Shown: one piece after another, positions 1 through 9,462 of the stretch
Numbering within the stretch: the stretch's first letter is position 1
Layout of the letters: each line of letters opens with the position of its first letter
Assembly: GCA_965183875.1 (NCBI GenBank)
Contig: CBCYMK010000018.1
Coordinates: 96,791-160,790, forward strand
Reading direction: 5' to 3'
Length of the DNA stretch: 64,000 bases
From: UBA6772 sp965183875
GTDB taxonomy: Bacteria > Bacteroidota > Bacteroidia > Flavobacteriales > UBA7430
The notes under the pieces: model-generated
What the model saw: the letters and a program-made list of their open reading frames with translations, nothing else
Databases searched by the model: none
What the model was told of the DNA's origin: nothing
Translations under genes and position numbers: made by a program

Positions 1-662
1 GTAATGTATTCTACATTATAACCTCTACCATAAAAAACATCATTAATTGCGCTATTGTTTTCAACATCTTGTAATTCAATCTTTCCCAACTCTTCCCTCC
101 AATGTTTTACAACATTTCCAAATCGGTTCATGTCAATATTTTCAGCTCCAATATTGAACAATGGCACATTTCTATTCCAACGTTGAAAATTATAGGAGTG
201 AATATCATAAACTATACATCCTCCAAAAAGTGTTTCTAATTTTCTAATTAATGCATGAGTTACTTTATAGTAGTTATTATGCTTCTCAATACTTTTCTGT
301 CTTTCTTTGGGTGTTAACTCCTTTATCCAAACTTTTTTCTCCCATGCAATATCCAAAATACAATCCTCTGGATTTCTGTTTAAATCATATTCAAAACGAG
401 AATCATTACCAATTAAAGTAATAGGCATTGAAGAAATGAAATCACCTGTAAAAGGGTCTTCTTCATACCAACGACTATACTCGTCATGATTTATCTTTTC
501 TTTCAATTCATTGCGCAAACTACTTCCATCATGTACAGCAGTACAACAATATGGTAGATACCTATTTATTTTTATAGAAAAAGAACCATCAGAGACAATA
601 GCTTCAAAATGTTTTTCTGCATTTATTAAAGCTATAATTTCATTAATATCTAATCTCTTCAT
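1..662 (-). CDS. N-formylglutamate amidohydrolase-like protein (3' end cut by window)
   Basis: Reading the minus strand from the ATG at 662 gives an open frame to the window edge, about 220 residues without a stop. It begins MKRLDINEIIALI and contains AVHDGSSLR, DPFTGDF and YDIHSYNFQRW, which resemble the substrate and metal-site segments of N-formylglutamate amidohydrolases (PF05013): a carboxypeptidase-like zinc fold that removes formyl groups from N-formyl-glutamate. The start overlaps the last 20 nt of the upstream ATP-grasp gene, which suggests translational coupling. In Bacteroidota such hydrolases often sit beside a glutathione-synthase-like ATP-grasp enzyme and a DUF1704 (QEGLA) peptidase; the latter would lie beyond the window. 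The true substrate is not known, and a role on a modified peptide is only inferred. Confidence 0.8.
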   Translation of the reverse strand, partial: MKRLDINEIIALINAEKHFEAIVSDGSFSIKINRYLPYCCTAVHDGSSLRNELKEKINHDEYSRWYEEDPFTGDFISSMPITLIGNDSRFEYDLNRNPEDCILDIAWEKKVWIKELTPKERQKSIEKHNNYYKVTHALIRKLETLFGGCIVYDIHSYNFQRWNRNVPLFNIGAENIDMNRFGNVVKHWREELGKIELQDVENNSAINDVFYGRGYNVEYI

Positions 663-1683
663 CGGACTCTAACTTTATAAGTTCAGATTTATTTTTTCTA
701 TCACTTATTTCATCCACTACCCGTTCTAAGTAGTCTACTATTTTCTTTTGAATCTTTATATTGTTCAATTTATTGATATCTGTAATTGTCCCTGGACTCA
801 TTACATTAACTTCAATCAGTTTACCTCCTATTAAATCAAGTCCAGCATAATATATTCCATCACGAACTAATTTTTCGCCAACTTTTCTACATAGAATTTT
901 ATCGGCTTTCGTTAACTTGTATTTTTCTACTGTACCTCCTGCAGAAATATTTGAACGCCCATCTCCTTTTGCTGGCCTTCTTCTCAAAGCACCTATAGGT
1001 TCACCATTTAACATTAATACACGAACATCACCTTCTTCTGCACCTTCTACATATTCTTGTAGAATTACATAACTTGACTTTCCTTCTTTACCATTTATAT
1101 AAAAATCCAGTAAAGATTTAATATTATGCATTGCAGCTTTTTCGATTATAATTACGCCACTACCACCATATCCATCTAGAGGTTTTAAAATCATTTTATC
1201 GTTCTCAGATTCTTCAATGATTCTTAATAAATAATCAATGTTTTTTGAAACATGAGTAGCAGGAATTAATTCACGTTTCGGGTCGTAATACGCTGCTGTA
1301 TAAATTTTATTATTTGTTTCGCGCAAACCATCTACAGCATTTAAAATAAATACATCATCTTTTATAGAATCAAGGAAGTTAAGTACCAATGGATCCATAG
1401 GTGGATTATCCCTCATAAATATCACATCAAAGTGCTGTAAAGGTTTCATCTTTATTTGAAATTTAACCGACTTATAGAATGAAGGAATGCTATTGGAAAC
1501 CCTATCTTGACCAACTATCGTTTTACATAAGCTCAACGTAATACTATCACGTATTGTCAAATTAGATGGGTATGTTATAGCAACTTCATGTCCACGTAAA
1601 ACTAGCTCATGAATCATTCTAAGAGTAGAATCTTGCTTAGGACATACCTTTTCCCACGGATACATTATAAAACAGATTTTCAT
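643..1683 (-). CDS. Glutathione synthase-like ATP-grasp ligase
   Basis: A 346-residue ATP-grasp enzyme. The N-terminal part (about 1-120) resembles the GshB N domain. The ATP-binding half carries MILKPLDGYGGSGVIIIEK (lysine and glycine-rich loop, near residue 165), VILQEYVEGAEEGDVRVL, RRRPAKGDGRSNISAGG (basic substrate/ATP loop), and GLDLIGGKLIEVNVMSPGT with the metal-binding E-x-N. These are the GshB/RimK signatures. Such enzymes ligate a carboxylate to an amine through an acyl-phosphate. The downstream N-formylglutamate amidohydrolase-like gene overlaps it by 20 nt, and no gamma-glutamylcysteine ligase is nearby. A peptide-modifying or specialised role is therefore as likely as true glutathione synthesis. 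A short acidic peptide frame lies 34 nt upstream. Confidence 0.85.
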   Translation of the reverse strand: MKICFIMYPWEKVCPKQDSTLRMIHELVLRGHEVAITYPSNLTIRDSITLSLCKTIVGQDRVSNSIPSFYKSVKFQIKMKPLQHFDVIFMRDNPPMDPLVLNFLDSIKDDVFILNAVDGLRETNNKIYTAAYYDPKRELIPATHVSKNIDYLLRIIEESENDKMILKPLDGYGGSGVIIIEKAAMHNIKSLLDFYINGKEGKSSYVILQEYVEGAEEGDVRVLMLNGEPIGALRRRPAKGDGRSNISAGGTVEKYKLTKADKILCRKVGEKLVRDGIYYAGLDLIGGKLIEVNVMSPGTITDINKLNNIKIQKKIVDYLERVVDEISDRKNKSELIKLESDEEIRY

Positions 1684-1717
1684 TATATGTTTTTTTTAAA
1701 TCGATTAATTTTTTTCT

Positions 1718-1812
1718 TTAGGCTACAAATTCATCTAAGTCAACACTGTTTTCACCTGCTGAATCATCAAATAATTCTACTAGACCAGGAATGATAATGT
1801 ACTTATATACAT
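1718..1812 (-). pseudogene. Possible tiny acidic peptide gene, out of frame with its ATG
   Basis: Between the Lrp gene and the ATP-grasp gene, the minus strand has a stop-terminated frame ending ELFDDSAGENSVDLDEFVA. It has no in-frame ATG. The nearest ATG (1812-1810) is followed by a TATATA run; with one TA unit fewer it would read MYKYIIIPGLVELFDD and stay open for about 30 residues. The peptide is strongly acidic and ends 34 nt before the ATP-grasp start on the same strand, where a precursor for an ATP-grasp modifying enzyme would sit. It could also be chance coding. I do not recognise the family. Confidence 0.3.
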
Positions 1813-1989
1813 ATGCTTAGCACTTTAACTCAGCTTTGTTAAAACATAAAAAACATCTCAAATCAAATGTTTAGACAAATTTTAATCACAGGTTTTACAC
1901 CAGTGCTTATTAAAGTAAAATTCGATAAAAAAAGGGAATATAGTTGCATAACCAATTCATTTAAGTAAATTACACTGAAAACAAAAAAA

Positions 1990-2466
1990 ATGAAGTATAA
2001 CTCACTAAATCTTGATGATATTGATAAGGAAATCCTTGAAATTCTCCAAGAAAACGCAATGGCAACAGCCAAAGAAATGGCTTATAAGCTTTCTCTGACT
2101 ACAACTCCCATTTATGAGCGTATAAAGAAATTACAGAAAATAGGAATTATTAAACAGTATGTTGCTTTACTTGATGCGGATATTCTTGGTAAAAGTATTT
2201 TAGTTTTTATGAACATTACTATAAAGGATCATCATTCAGAAAAACGAAACGAATTTGTTAGAGAAATGGAAAAGCTTGAGGCTGTTACTGAATTTTACCA
2301 TACATCAGGAAGTTTCGATTTTTTAGTAAAAGTTCGTTTCTCGGATATTAAATCTTTCAGAAACTTCTTAGTAAACGAAGTCGCATCCATCCATAATATA
2401 GGGGACATTGAAAGTCAAATAGTACTTGAAGAAATAAAATTTTCTACTAAAATATTAATAGATTAA
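1990..2466 (+). CDS. Lrp/AsnC family transcriptional regulator
   Basis: 158 residues, the usual Lrp length. The N-terminal winged helix-turn-helix (about 5-60) includes LDDIDKEILEILQENA and TTTPIYERIKKLQKIGIIK. The C-terminal RAM/AsnC ligand-binding and oligomerisation domain (about 70-150) includes VTEFYHTSGSFDFLVKV. Members form dimers to octamers that bind amino acids and tune amino-acid metabolism. The gene is divergent from the ATP-grasp/amidohydrolase pair, a position common for a local regulator. Control of that pair is inference. Confidence 0.92.
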   Translation: MKYNSLNLDDIDKEILEILQENAMATAKEMAYKLSLTTTPIYERIKKLQKIGIIKQYVALLDADILGKSILVFMNITIKDHHSEKRNEFVREMEKLEAVTEFYHTSGSFDFLVKVRFSDIKSFRNFLVNEVASIHNIGDIESQIVLEEIKFSTKILID

Positions 2467-2753
2467 AACACATATATCAATGCCTATATTTTATACAAAA
2501 AAGTTCAAAAGTTGGAAACAATAGAATAGTACATATCATAATATATAGATAAAAAAGCGCATAACAAAGTGTAAAAACAATAAGGGTTTTTAGTCCTTAA
2601 CACAAAGTTCTGTGCTTTTTTACAAAATCGCAAAATTTACAATTTTACATATTATCTTTTAAAAGAAAAATTGTTAAATTTCGCTAAGTACTTAACTGAA
2701 AAATAAGTACATTTTAATCCCTTACTATTCTTACACAAAGCGTAAACTCTAAT

Positions 2754-3386
2754 TTATTTACAATCCTTCAATACAGGAACTTCAATAATCACATTAACCT
2801 CGTCCCAGGTAACACCTTTATGTAAGTCGAAACATTTTTTATGAATACTATTGTATGCATTTAGGGCACCAAATTCTTTTAAAGAAAGTGCACCTTTCAT
2901 TTTTAAAACATCTTCATCTGCAGAATAAGTCAATACTATATTCTTAGCAACTCCAAACATGTTAATTGTCGCTGTAATAGACTCTTCGGTCATCTCAGCT
3001 AAACTTCCGTCTATGGTGAAATTCTCGGTAAATAGTTTAAAGAAATACTCCTTCAAACTCAAATCTCTAATTTCATCTCCCGAAGCAGAACTTGCTGTAT
3101 TAATGGAGAAATTGATTCCGTTAACCAATTCCTCTAAGGAAGAAAACTGCTGCTTTGCACGGTCTGTTTTCAATTCTTTAAACTGCCCAACTACTTTTAA
3201 TTTATCTTCTGTTTTATAGGCTGCCCAAAATACTTTGGTGGCAGACTCATCAAAACTATAAAGGCAATCCGTTTGCTCTGCAACTGCAGGAACTACTGCA
3301 GTATCTTTTTGTTTAGATTCTGTACAGGCAGCAAATAAGGCAAATACAGATAAGGCTATAATTCTTTGTTGAATTGATTTTATCAT
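2754..3386 (-). CDS. YceI-like lipoprotein
   Basis: From the ATG at 3386 the protein starts MIKSIQQRIIALSVFALFAACTES, a type II signal peptide with a lipobox (LFAAC), so it should be an outer-envelope lipoprotein. An upstream in-frame ATG at 3419 would bury the signal, so I prefer 3386. The mature part (about 190 residues) resembles YceI-type lipocalin-like beta barrels: a VFWAAYKTEDKLKVVGQF strand near the start and a SLKEYFFKLFTENFTIDG motif mid-protein. Family members bind isoprenoid-like lipids or are of unknown role. A canonical YceI protein is encoded at 47757. A 287-bp AT-rich gap with no recognised gene separates it from lrp. Confidence 0.75.
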   Translation of the reverse strand: MIKSIQQRIIALSVFALFAACTESKQKDTAVVPAVAEQTDCLYSFDESATKVFWAAYKTEDKLKVVGQFKELKTDRAKQQFSSLEELVNGINFSINTASSASGDEIRDLSLKEYFFKLFTENFTIDGSLAEMTEESITATINMFGVAKNIVLTYSADEDVLKMKGALSLKEFGALNAYNSIHKKCFDLHKGVTWDEVNVIIEVPVLKDCK

Positions 3387-3586
3387 GGTGTGTTTTTTAA
3401 GGTGTGTAAAGCTAAACAAATTTTAAAATAAGGGGGAAGAATTAAGAAGGTAGAGAAGTCAGTAGTTAAGAATTAAAAGTGGACAGAATTCGGGAGACAG
3501 AATTCAGAAACAAGTAGCGATAAATATTTGAAACTACTAATTGTGGAGCGAAACAGATATTCCAATTAAAACGGCATAGAATAAAA

Positions 3587-3613
3587 AATCCCGAACCTTT
3601 CGGAACGGGATTT
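3587..3613 (-). terminator. Rho-independent terminator of acn
   Basis: On the minus strand an AATCCCG/CGGGATT stem closes over a two-base mismatch, CC/GG and a GAAA tetraloop, and is followed by six T. It lies 26 nt after the aconitase stop codon. Confidence 0.8.
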
Positions 3614-3638
3614 CATTTATTTATCGAAAGATAAAATC

Positions 3639-5906
3639 TTAAGCATTTTCTGCTTTAATCAAGTTTAAGGCAGAACCTGCTTTAAACCATTCTATCTGTT
3701 GTGCATTATAAGTATGGTTCAATTTAATAGAATCTGTAGAACCATCGGCATGAACTAGATCTAAAGACAATTGCTTTTCTGGAGCAAACGCTGCTAAATC
3801 TGTAAAGTTGAAAGTATCTGCTTCTTGAACTAAGTTAAAGTCAGCTTCGTTAACGAAAGTCAAACCTAACATACCTTGTTTTTTAAGGTTTGTTTCGTGG
3901 ATACGCGCGAAAGATTTCACGATAACCGCACAAACACCTAAGTGACGAGGCTCCATTGCAGCGTGCTCACGAGAAGAACCTTCACCATAATTATGGTCTC
4001 CCACTACAACAGAAGGGACACCAGCGGCTTTATAGGTCCTAGCGATATTAGGTACTTCATCTACAGAACCGTCTAATTGAGATTTCACCGCGTTGATACC
4101 ACCACCAAAAGCGTTTACAGCACCAATTAAACAGTTGTTAGAAATATTATCTAAGTGACCACGGTATTGTAACCATGGACCCGCCATAGAAATATGATCG
4201 GTAGTACATTTCCCTTCAGCTTTGATTAACAATTTAGCACCAGAGATATTTTGTCCATCCCAAGCCGCAAAAGGACTTAGTAATTGTAAACGTTTAGAAT
4301 CTGGACTTACCACTACCTCTATTCCAGAACCATCTGCAGCAGGAGCTTGATAACCATTATCTTCTACAGCAAATCCTTCAGCTGGCAACTCTGATCCTGT
4401 AGGTTCCCCTAACATTACTTGCTCACCTTTATCGTTGGTAAGAGAATCAGTAAGCGGATTAAAGTCTAAACGGCCAGAAATTGCAATTGCAGCAACCATT
4501 TCTGGTGAGGCTACAAAGGCATGTGTATTTGGGTTTCCATCGGCACGTTTCGCAAAGTTTCTGTTAAACGAGTGTACGATAGAATTCTTTTCTTTTTTGT
4601 CGGCATTAGGTCTATCCCATTGTCCGATACAAGGTCCACAAGCATTGGTGAAAATTCTTGTAGACTCAAATTTATTGAAGGTATCAATTAATCCATCGCG
4701 CTCCGCTGTAAAGCGAACTTGCTCCGAACCAGGGTTGATCCCTAAAATTGCTTTGGGTTGTATTCCTTTATTTACTGCATCTTCTACAATAGAAGCCGCA
4801 CGTGTTAAATCTTCGTACGAAGAGTTTGTACAAGAACCAATCAAAGCCCATTCAATATCTAAAGGCCATCCATTAGCCTCAGCTTTTTCCTTCATTTCTG
4901 AAACTGGAGTAGCTAAATCTGGCGTAAAAGGACCGTTTAAATGTGGGGTTAAATCAGATAAATTGATTTCTATTACTTGGTCGAAATATTGCTCTGGGCT
5001 AGCATAAACCTCAGCATCACCTGTTAAGTGCTCAGCAACCTCATCTGCTAGAGCAACAACATCTGCTCTATCGGTAGATTTTAAGTAACGTCTCATAGAG
5101 TCGTCGTAACCAAAAGTAGAAGTTGTAGCTCCTATTTCTGCACCCATATTACAGATTGTTCCTTTTCCTGTAGCAGACATACTCTCTGCTCCTTCACCAA
5201 AATATTCTACGATACAACCAGTACCACCTTTAACGGTAAGGATACCAGCTAGTTTAAGAATTACATCTTTTGGTGCAGCCCAACCACTTAGTTTACCAGT
5301 CAATTTAACACCAATAAGCTTAGGGAATTTCAATTCCCAAGCCATACCAGCCATTACATCAACAGCATCGGCACCACCTACACCTACAGCAACCATTCCT
5401 AATCCACCTGCATTTACAGTATGCGAATCGGTACCGATCATCATCCCTCCAGGGAATGCATAATTTTCTAATACTACTTGGTGAATAATACCTGCACCTG
5501 GCTTCCAGAAACCAATACCGTATTTATCACAAACAGAACTTAGGAAGTTAAATACTTCGTTGTTCTTATTTATTCCTTCTTGTAAATCCTTTGAAGCACC
5601 TACACGAGCTTGAATCAAGTGATCGGCATGAGCCGTAGAAGGTACCGCTACTTTATCTTTCCCAGCTTGCATAAATTGCAATAAAGCCATTTGTGCAGTC
5701 GCATCTTGCATAGCAACACGATCGGGTGCAAAATCTACATAAGACTCTCCTCGTGTATACTCCTCTGAAGCATTCCCCTTCCATAGGTGGGTATATAAAA
5801 TCTTTTCTGCTAAAGTTAAAGGTTTGTTTACCGTTGCTCTTGCTGCAGCAACGCGCTCTGGATAAGCAGCGTAAACCTTTTTGATCATTTCTATATCGAA
5901 TGCCAT
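3639..5906 (-). CDS. acn: Aconitate hydratase
   Basis: 755 residues, full length for the mitochondrial-type aconitase common in Bacteroidota. It interconverts citrate and isocitrate in the TCA cycle. The three [4Fe-4S] ligands are visible as IGSCTNSS (C359) and ACGPCIGQW (C423, C426). The swivel domain has the GEGSSREHAAMEPRHLG substrate loop. The early SHTVNAGGLG and PGAGIIHQ segments are also family hallmarks. The gene is single, with its own terminator downstream. No anomaly seen. Confidence 0.97.
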   Translation of the reverse strand: MAFDIEMIKKVYAAYPERVAAARATVNKPLTLAEKILYTHLWKGNASEEYTRGESYVDFAPDRVAMQDATAQMALLQFMQAGKDKVAVPSTAHADHLIQARVGASKDLQEGINKNNEVFNFLSSVCDKYGIGFWKPGAGIIHQVVLENYAFPGGMMIGTDSHTVNAGGLGMVAVGVGGADAVDVMAGMAWELKFPKLIGVKLTGKLSGWAAPKDVILKLAGILTVKGGTGCIVEYFGEGAESMSATGKGTICNMGAEIGATTSTFGYDDSMRRYLKSTDRADVVALADEVAEHLTGDAEVYASPEQYFDQVIEINLSDLTPHLNGPFTPDLATPVSEMKEKAEANGWPLDIEWALIGSCTNSSYEDLTRAASIVEDAVNKGIQPKAILGINPGSEQVRFTAERDGLIDTFNKFESTRIFTNACGPCIGQWDRPNADKKEKNSIVHSFNRNFAKRADGNPNTHAFVASPEMVAAIAISGRLDFNPLTDSLTNDKGEQVMLGEPTGSELPAEGFAVEDNGYQAPAADGSGIEVVVSPDSKRLQLLSPFAAWDGQNISGAKLLIKAEGKCTTDHISMAGPWLQYRGHLDNISNNCLIGAVNAFGGGINAVKSQLDGSVDEVPNIARTYKAAGVPSVVVGDHNYGEGSSREHAAMEPRHLGVCAVIVKSFARIHETNLKKQGMLGLTFVNEADFNLVQEADTFNFTDLAAFAPEKQLSLDLVHADGSTDSIKLNHTYNAQQIEWFKAGSALNLIKAENA

Positions 5907-6212
5907 GAAGGATGATTTATGTGGGTTAATAAGTATCGTTTTATTAGGCTTGCGAAATTACAAAATTCCGATGTAAAAAGAGAATCTTCCCCCTCTGATT
6001 TTACTTCAGCACCTAGAGAAAGTGAATTTCACTATTTTGAGGGTTTAAAAAACGGGAATCGGAAAAAGGAAGTGGGAAATAGGGAATCGTGAAACGCAAA
6101 GGTTGTTTGTGGGTAGTTGATGGTTGTTGGAAAACCATTTTCACTCAAAACTTAAAATTCAGAACTCATAACTTTTTTTAACCTTGTCTTTAACCACCTT
6201 CTGACAGCAAGA
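5907..6212. other. Intergenic stretch without a gene
   Basis: About 300 bp between msrB and acn. It holds the acn promoter side and purine-rich low-complexity DNA with no coding frame or stable hairpin. A short AAAATTCAGAACTCATAAC string resembles motifs found in the gaps near 3480 and 59270. Confidence 0.5.
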
Positions 6213-6605
6213 CTATTTTGACTTTTCAATGTTCTCTTTAAAATCGAGCGACAAAGAATTTACACAATACCTCAAACCGGTTTGGGTAGGCCCGTCTGGA
6301 AAAACATGCCCTAGGTGACCATCGCAATTAGAGCACATTATTTCGGTACGTACCATTCCATGGCTAATATCTCTTTCTTCTTTAACTTTTTCAGCTAATG
6401 CTACATCAAAAGCAGGCCAGCCACAATGAGAATTAAATTTTGAATCCGATTCAAATAAATCTGTACCACAACCAGCACAGGCATATATCCCATTTTCATA
6501 ATGCTCATTATAAACACCTGTAAAAGCTCTTTCGGTTCCTTTTTCTCTAAGTACATGAAATACTTCTGGACTTAATTCTTCCTTCCAATCTTTATTTGTT
6601 TTCAT
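6213..6605 (-). CDS. msrB: Peptide-methionine (R)-S-oxide reductase
   Basis: 130 residues, a complete stand-alone cytosolic MsrB that reduces methionine-R-sulfoxide in oxidised proteins. Zinc cysteines are at C43/C46 (CAGC) and C91/C94 (CSNC). The catalytic cysteine is C114 in RYCVNSLSL. The SHCGWPAF and GHLGHVFPDGP motifs are present. There is no signal peptide. It stands alone, with a terminator for the next minus-strand gene (rocD) just upstream. Confidence 0.96.
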   Translation of the reverse strand: MKTNKDWKEELSPEVFHVLREKGTERAFTGVYNEHYENGIYACAGCGTDLFESDSKFNSHCGWPAFDVALAEKVKEERDISHGMVRTEIMCSNCDGHLGHVFPDGPTQTGLRYCVNSLSLDFKENIEKSK

Positions 6606-6643
6606 AAATTCTAGCTTGTAAATGATTTATTAAAAGAACAAAA

Positions 6644-6667
6644 AAAATCCCGCATTAGCGGGATTTT
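6644..6667 (-). terminator. Terminator of the rocD transcript
   Basis: A perfect 10-bp stem AAAATCCCGC/GCGGGATTTT with an ATTA loop. It is followed on the minus strand by further T residues and sits 22 nt downstream of the rocD stop. Confidence 0.85.
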
Positions 6668-6689
6668 AAAATTCTATAGATTTAGAAAC

Positions 6690-7901
6690 TTAAAAAGAAA
6701 GAATAGTCTTTTTGATAATTTCTATACATTCCATCAGTTGTGGTTCTGTCATTACTAAAGGAGGTGCAAAACGGATGATGTCTCCGTGAGTAGGCTTCGC
6801 TAAAAGACCGTTATCTCTAAGTTTCATACATACATCCCAAGCTTCTTTACCGTCTTTTGGTTTTATTACAATAGCGTTTAACAAACCTTTACCTCTTACT
6901 AAGGTAATCATGTCTGTATCAATCGCTGCCAATTCTCTTCTCAAAATCTGACCTAAACGCTCTGCGTTTTCTGCCAGTTTTTCATCTTTCACAACTTCTA
7001 AAGCAGCCATTGCAACTTTACAAGCAAGTGGATTACCACCAAAGGTAGAACCGTGCTCTCCTGGTTTTATACAAAGCATAATATCGTCGTTAGCAAAAAC
7101 TGCTGATACTGGGAATACCCCACCAGAAATAGCTTTTCCTAAGATTAAAATATCTGGCTTCACATTTTCGTGATCTACTGCTAATAACTCTCCAGTACGT
7201 GCAATCCCTGTTTGTACCTCATCGGCAATAAACAATACATTGTTCTTTTTACAAAGTGCCAATGCTGCAGTTAAATAACCTTCATCTGGAACAAAAACTC
7301 CAGCTTCACCTTGAAATAGGTTCTGCCATGAACCCAGCAATATTAGGATCTTTTAGCGCTTCTTCTAAAGCAGGCTATATCGTTATAAGGAATGCTAATA
7401 AAACCTGGAGTATAAGGTCCAAATTCATTTCTAGCATCTTCGTCGTTTGAGAAAGAAATGATGGTTGTTGTTCTACCGTGGAAGTTCCCATCACACACAA
7501 TAATTTTTGCTGTATCTGGAGTTAAACCCTTCTTTTGGTAAGACCATTTTCTACAAAGTTTCAACGCAGTTTCTACAGCTTCAGCACCAGTATTCATTGG
7601 CAATACTTTGTCAAATCCAAAATACTCAGTTACGTACTTTTCGTATTCACCTAAAATATCATTGTGGAAAGCTCTAGAAGTAAGCGTTAATACATCAGCT
7701 TGCTTTTTTTAAAGCATCTACTATACGTGGGTGACAGTGACCTTGATTTACTGCAGAATAAGCAGATAAAAAATCGTAGTATCTTTTTCCATCTACATCC
7801 CATACAAAAACACCTTCTCCTTTAGCTAACACTACTGGTAGTGGGTGGTAGTTGTGTGCTCCGTGCTTATCTTCTAATGCTATTATTTCCTGTGCAGTCA
7901 T
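6690..7901 (-). pseudogene. rocD: Ornithine aminotransferase, three frameshifts
   Basis: The three frames join into one ornithine-oxo-acid transaminase of about 400 residues (PLP enzyme, ornithine to glutamate semialdehyde). The N-terminal frame (from 7901) reads MTAQEIIALEDKHGAHNYHP, the middle one has MPMNTGAEAVETALKL and CDGNFHGRTTT, and the C-terminal one has FIADEVQTGIARTG and the PLP lysine in ILGKAISGGV. Each break is one extra base: A7 instead of A6 at 7704-7710, an extra base at 7372 (restoring NDIAALEEALKDP), and A3 instead of A2 at 7314-7316 (restoring MAEPIQGEAGV). Residues on both sides are well conserved, so the damage is very recent or is sequencing error. Confidence 0.9.
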
Positions 7902-8025
7902 CGATTTTCATTTAAATTTCTACAAAAATAATCTATTTTATTCTCTGTACAAAGCCTATTTTAAAGAAGCTTATTTTCTTAGACAGATGCAAGCCTTTTC
8001 TACCTAGCTATTCTTATAAATCAAG

Positions 8026-8033
8026 TATATTTG
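8026..8033 (+). promoter_or_regulatory. Bacteroidota -7 box TATATTTG
   Basis: Matches TAnnTTTG, the -7 element of the Bacteroidota primary sigma factor, 22 nt before the helicase ATG at 8056. No clear -33 TTG partner is seen. Confidence 0.45.
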
Positions 8034-8055
8034 TGCTGAATAAAATTCTACACAA

Positions 8056-9199
8056 ATGTCGTTTACATCCTTAGGTTTATCAGCATCGTTACTAAAAGTA
8101 TTAGAGAACCAAAAAAATAAGCAAGGCTTTCCCTATTCAGGAACAAGCTATTCCAGCAGTTTTGGCGAAGAAAGATGTATTGGGTATAGCAAAAACAGGA
8201 TCTGGTAAAACAGCTTCTTATGTACTACCTATATTAAACCAATTACAAAAAGGGGCTATTCCAAAAAATCGCCATGTAGACGTATTGGTTTTAGTACCAA
8301 CTAGAGAATTAGCCGAACAGGTAAAAGATGTATTTCAAGTATTTGGTTCTTCCCTACCCGAACGCATAAAAACACTAGCCGTTTATGGAGGTGTTTCTAT
8401 AAACCCACAAATGCAAGCTTTAAATAGCGTAAATGTGTTGGTGGCTACTCCAGGTAGATTATTAGACTTGGTAGATTCTAAAGCAGTACACTTATCGGAA
8501 GTTAGAACCTTAGTTTTAGATGAGGCCGACAAAATGCTTAGCATGGGCTTTAAGGATGAGGTAGATAGAATCTTTAAATTATTGCCTAAAAAACGTCAGA
8601 ATTTATTATTCTCTGCTACGCTAAACGACGATATAGATACGATAAACCAGCTTATCTTAAGAGAGCCGGTTGTTATAAAAATTGAAGCGGAGAAAAACAC
8701 CTTAGATTTAATTAAACAAGTAGGATACTGGGTAAGTGAAGAAAAGAAAGGTCCCTTATTACGCTATTTAATTAAAGAAGGAAACTTAAAACAAGTACTG
8801 GTATTTACAGCTTCTACCTATAAAGCTGACAATGTAGCCGATAAACTCCGAAATAATGGAATTGACGCTTCTGCCATTCACAGTAAAAAGTCGCAAACAG
8901 CCCGTTTAAGTGCTCTTAAGAGATTTAAAGATGGAAGTCTTAAAGTTTTAGTAGCTACAGATTTATTAGCTCGTGGTATAGACATTGAATTCTTGCCTTA
9001 TGTTATAAACTACGAACTCCCTCGTTCTCCAAAAGATTACACTCACCGTATTGGTAGAACTGGTAGGGCTGAAAATCCAGGACAAGCAATTTCTCTAATT
9101 ACAGAAGAAGAGCAACACCACTTTAAGGTCATCCAAAAGAAAATGAAAAAATGGGTGGATATGGTAAATAGTGAGAATTTTGATCTACAGGGATACTAG
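8056..9199 (+). pseudogene. DEAD-box RNA helicase, frameshifted near the N-terminus
   Basis: The ATG at 8056 starts MSFTSLGLSASLLKVLENQ, the usual start of RhlE-type helicases, but the frame then stops. One extra A in A7 at 8111-8117 explains this. With A6 the frame continues ISKAFPIQEQAIPAVLAKKD into the long downstream frame. That part carries motif I (AKTGSGKT), Ia (PTRELAEQ), Ib (TPGR), II (DEAD), III (SAT), and V/VI (ATDLLARGID, HRIGRTGRAE), making about 380 residues. Such helicases remodel rRNA or decaying mRNA. A downstream start could only give a protein without the Q motif. With rocD it makes four single-base insertions within 0.8 kb. Confidence 0.88.
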
Positions 9200-9462
9200 A
9201 TGATTAGTTGTAGATGAATAATTTCGAGTTGACAAGAGTACTACGCTTGTCAATGAAGAAAGTTTTGAATTGTGAGTTTTAAGCTAAACAGTTCTATTAA
9301 ACTCTTAAGTTCCTGACTCTTACTGCCCTTAAAAACAAATCGGTAGTCCTATAATTTCTTAGGATTGTACAAATTAGGCTCCGTTAGTGTAACAATTTAT
9401 CTGGGTAGAGCTACAATACACTTCGATAGAGTAACAATTATTTACAGTAGAATATCTACGTA
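9200..9462. other. Intergenic, no gene recognised
   Basis: Between the helicase and the integrase stump. It contains a CCGTTAGTGTAACAATTTATC string and two more TAACAAT or TACAATA words, faintly like attachment-site cores, but no pairing arms were found. Confidence 0.3.

Noticed and set aside
307..489. Plus-strand frame in the first 500 bp
   Set aside because: It is antisense to the N-formylglutamate amidohydrolase-like gene, which has clear family motifs.
4435..5007. Long open frame antisense to aconitase
   Set aside because: The opposite strand encodes a full, conserved aconitase; the frame has no family features.
7704..8117. Homopolymer shifts as phase-variation switches
   Set aside because: One of the four insertions is not in a homopolymer, and a metabolic enzyme and a housekeeping helicase are unlikely phase-variable genes. 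Decay or sequence error is simpler.
9360..9462. attI site before the integrase remnant
   Set aside because: GTTAGTG and TAACAAT words occur, but no paired arms or clear core were found.
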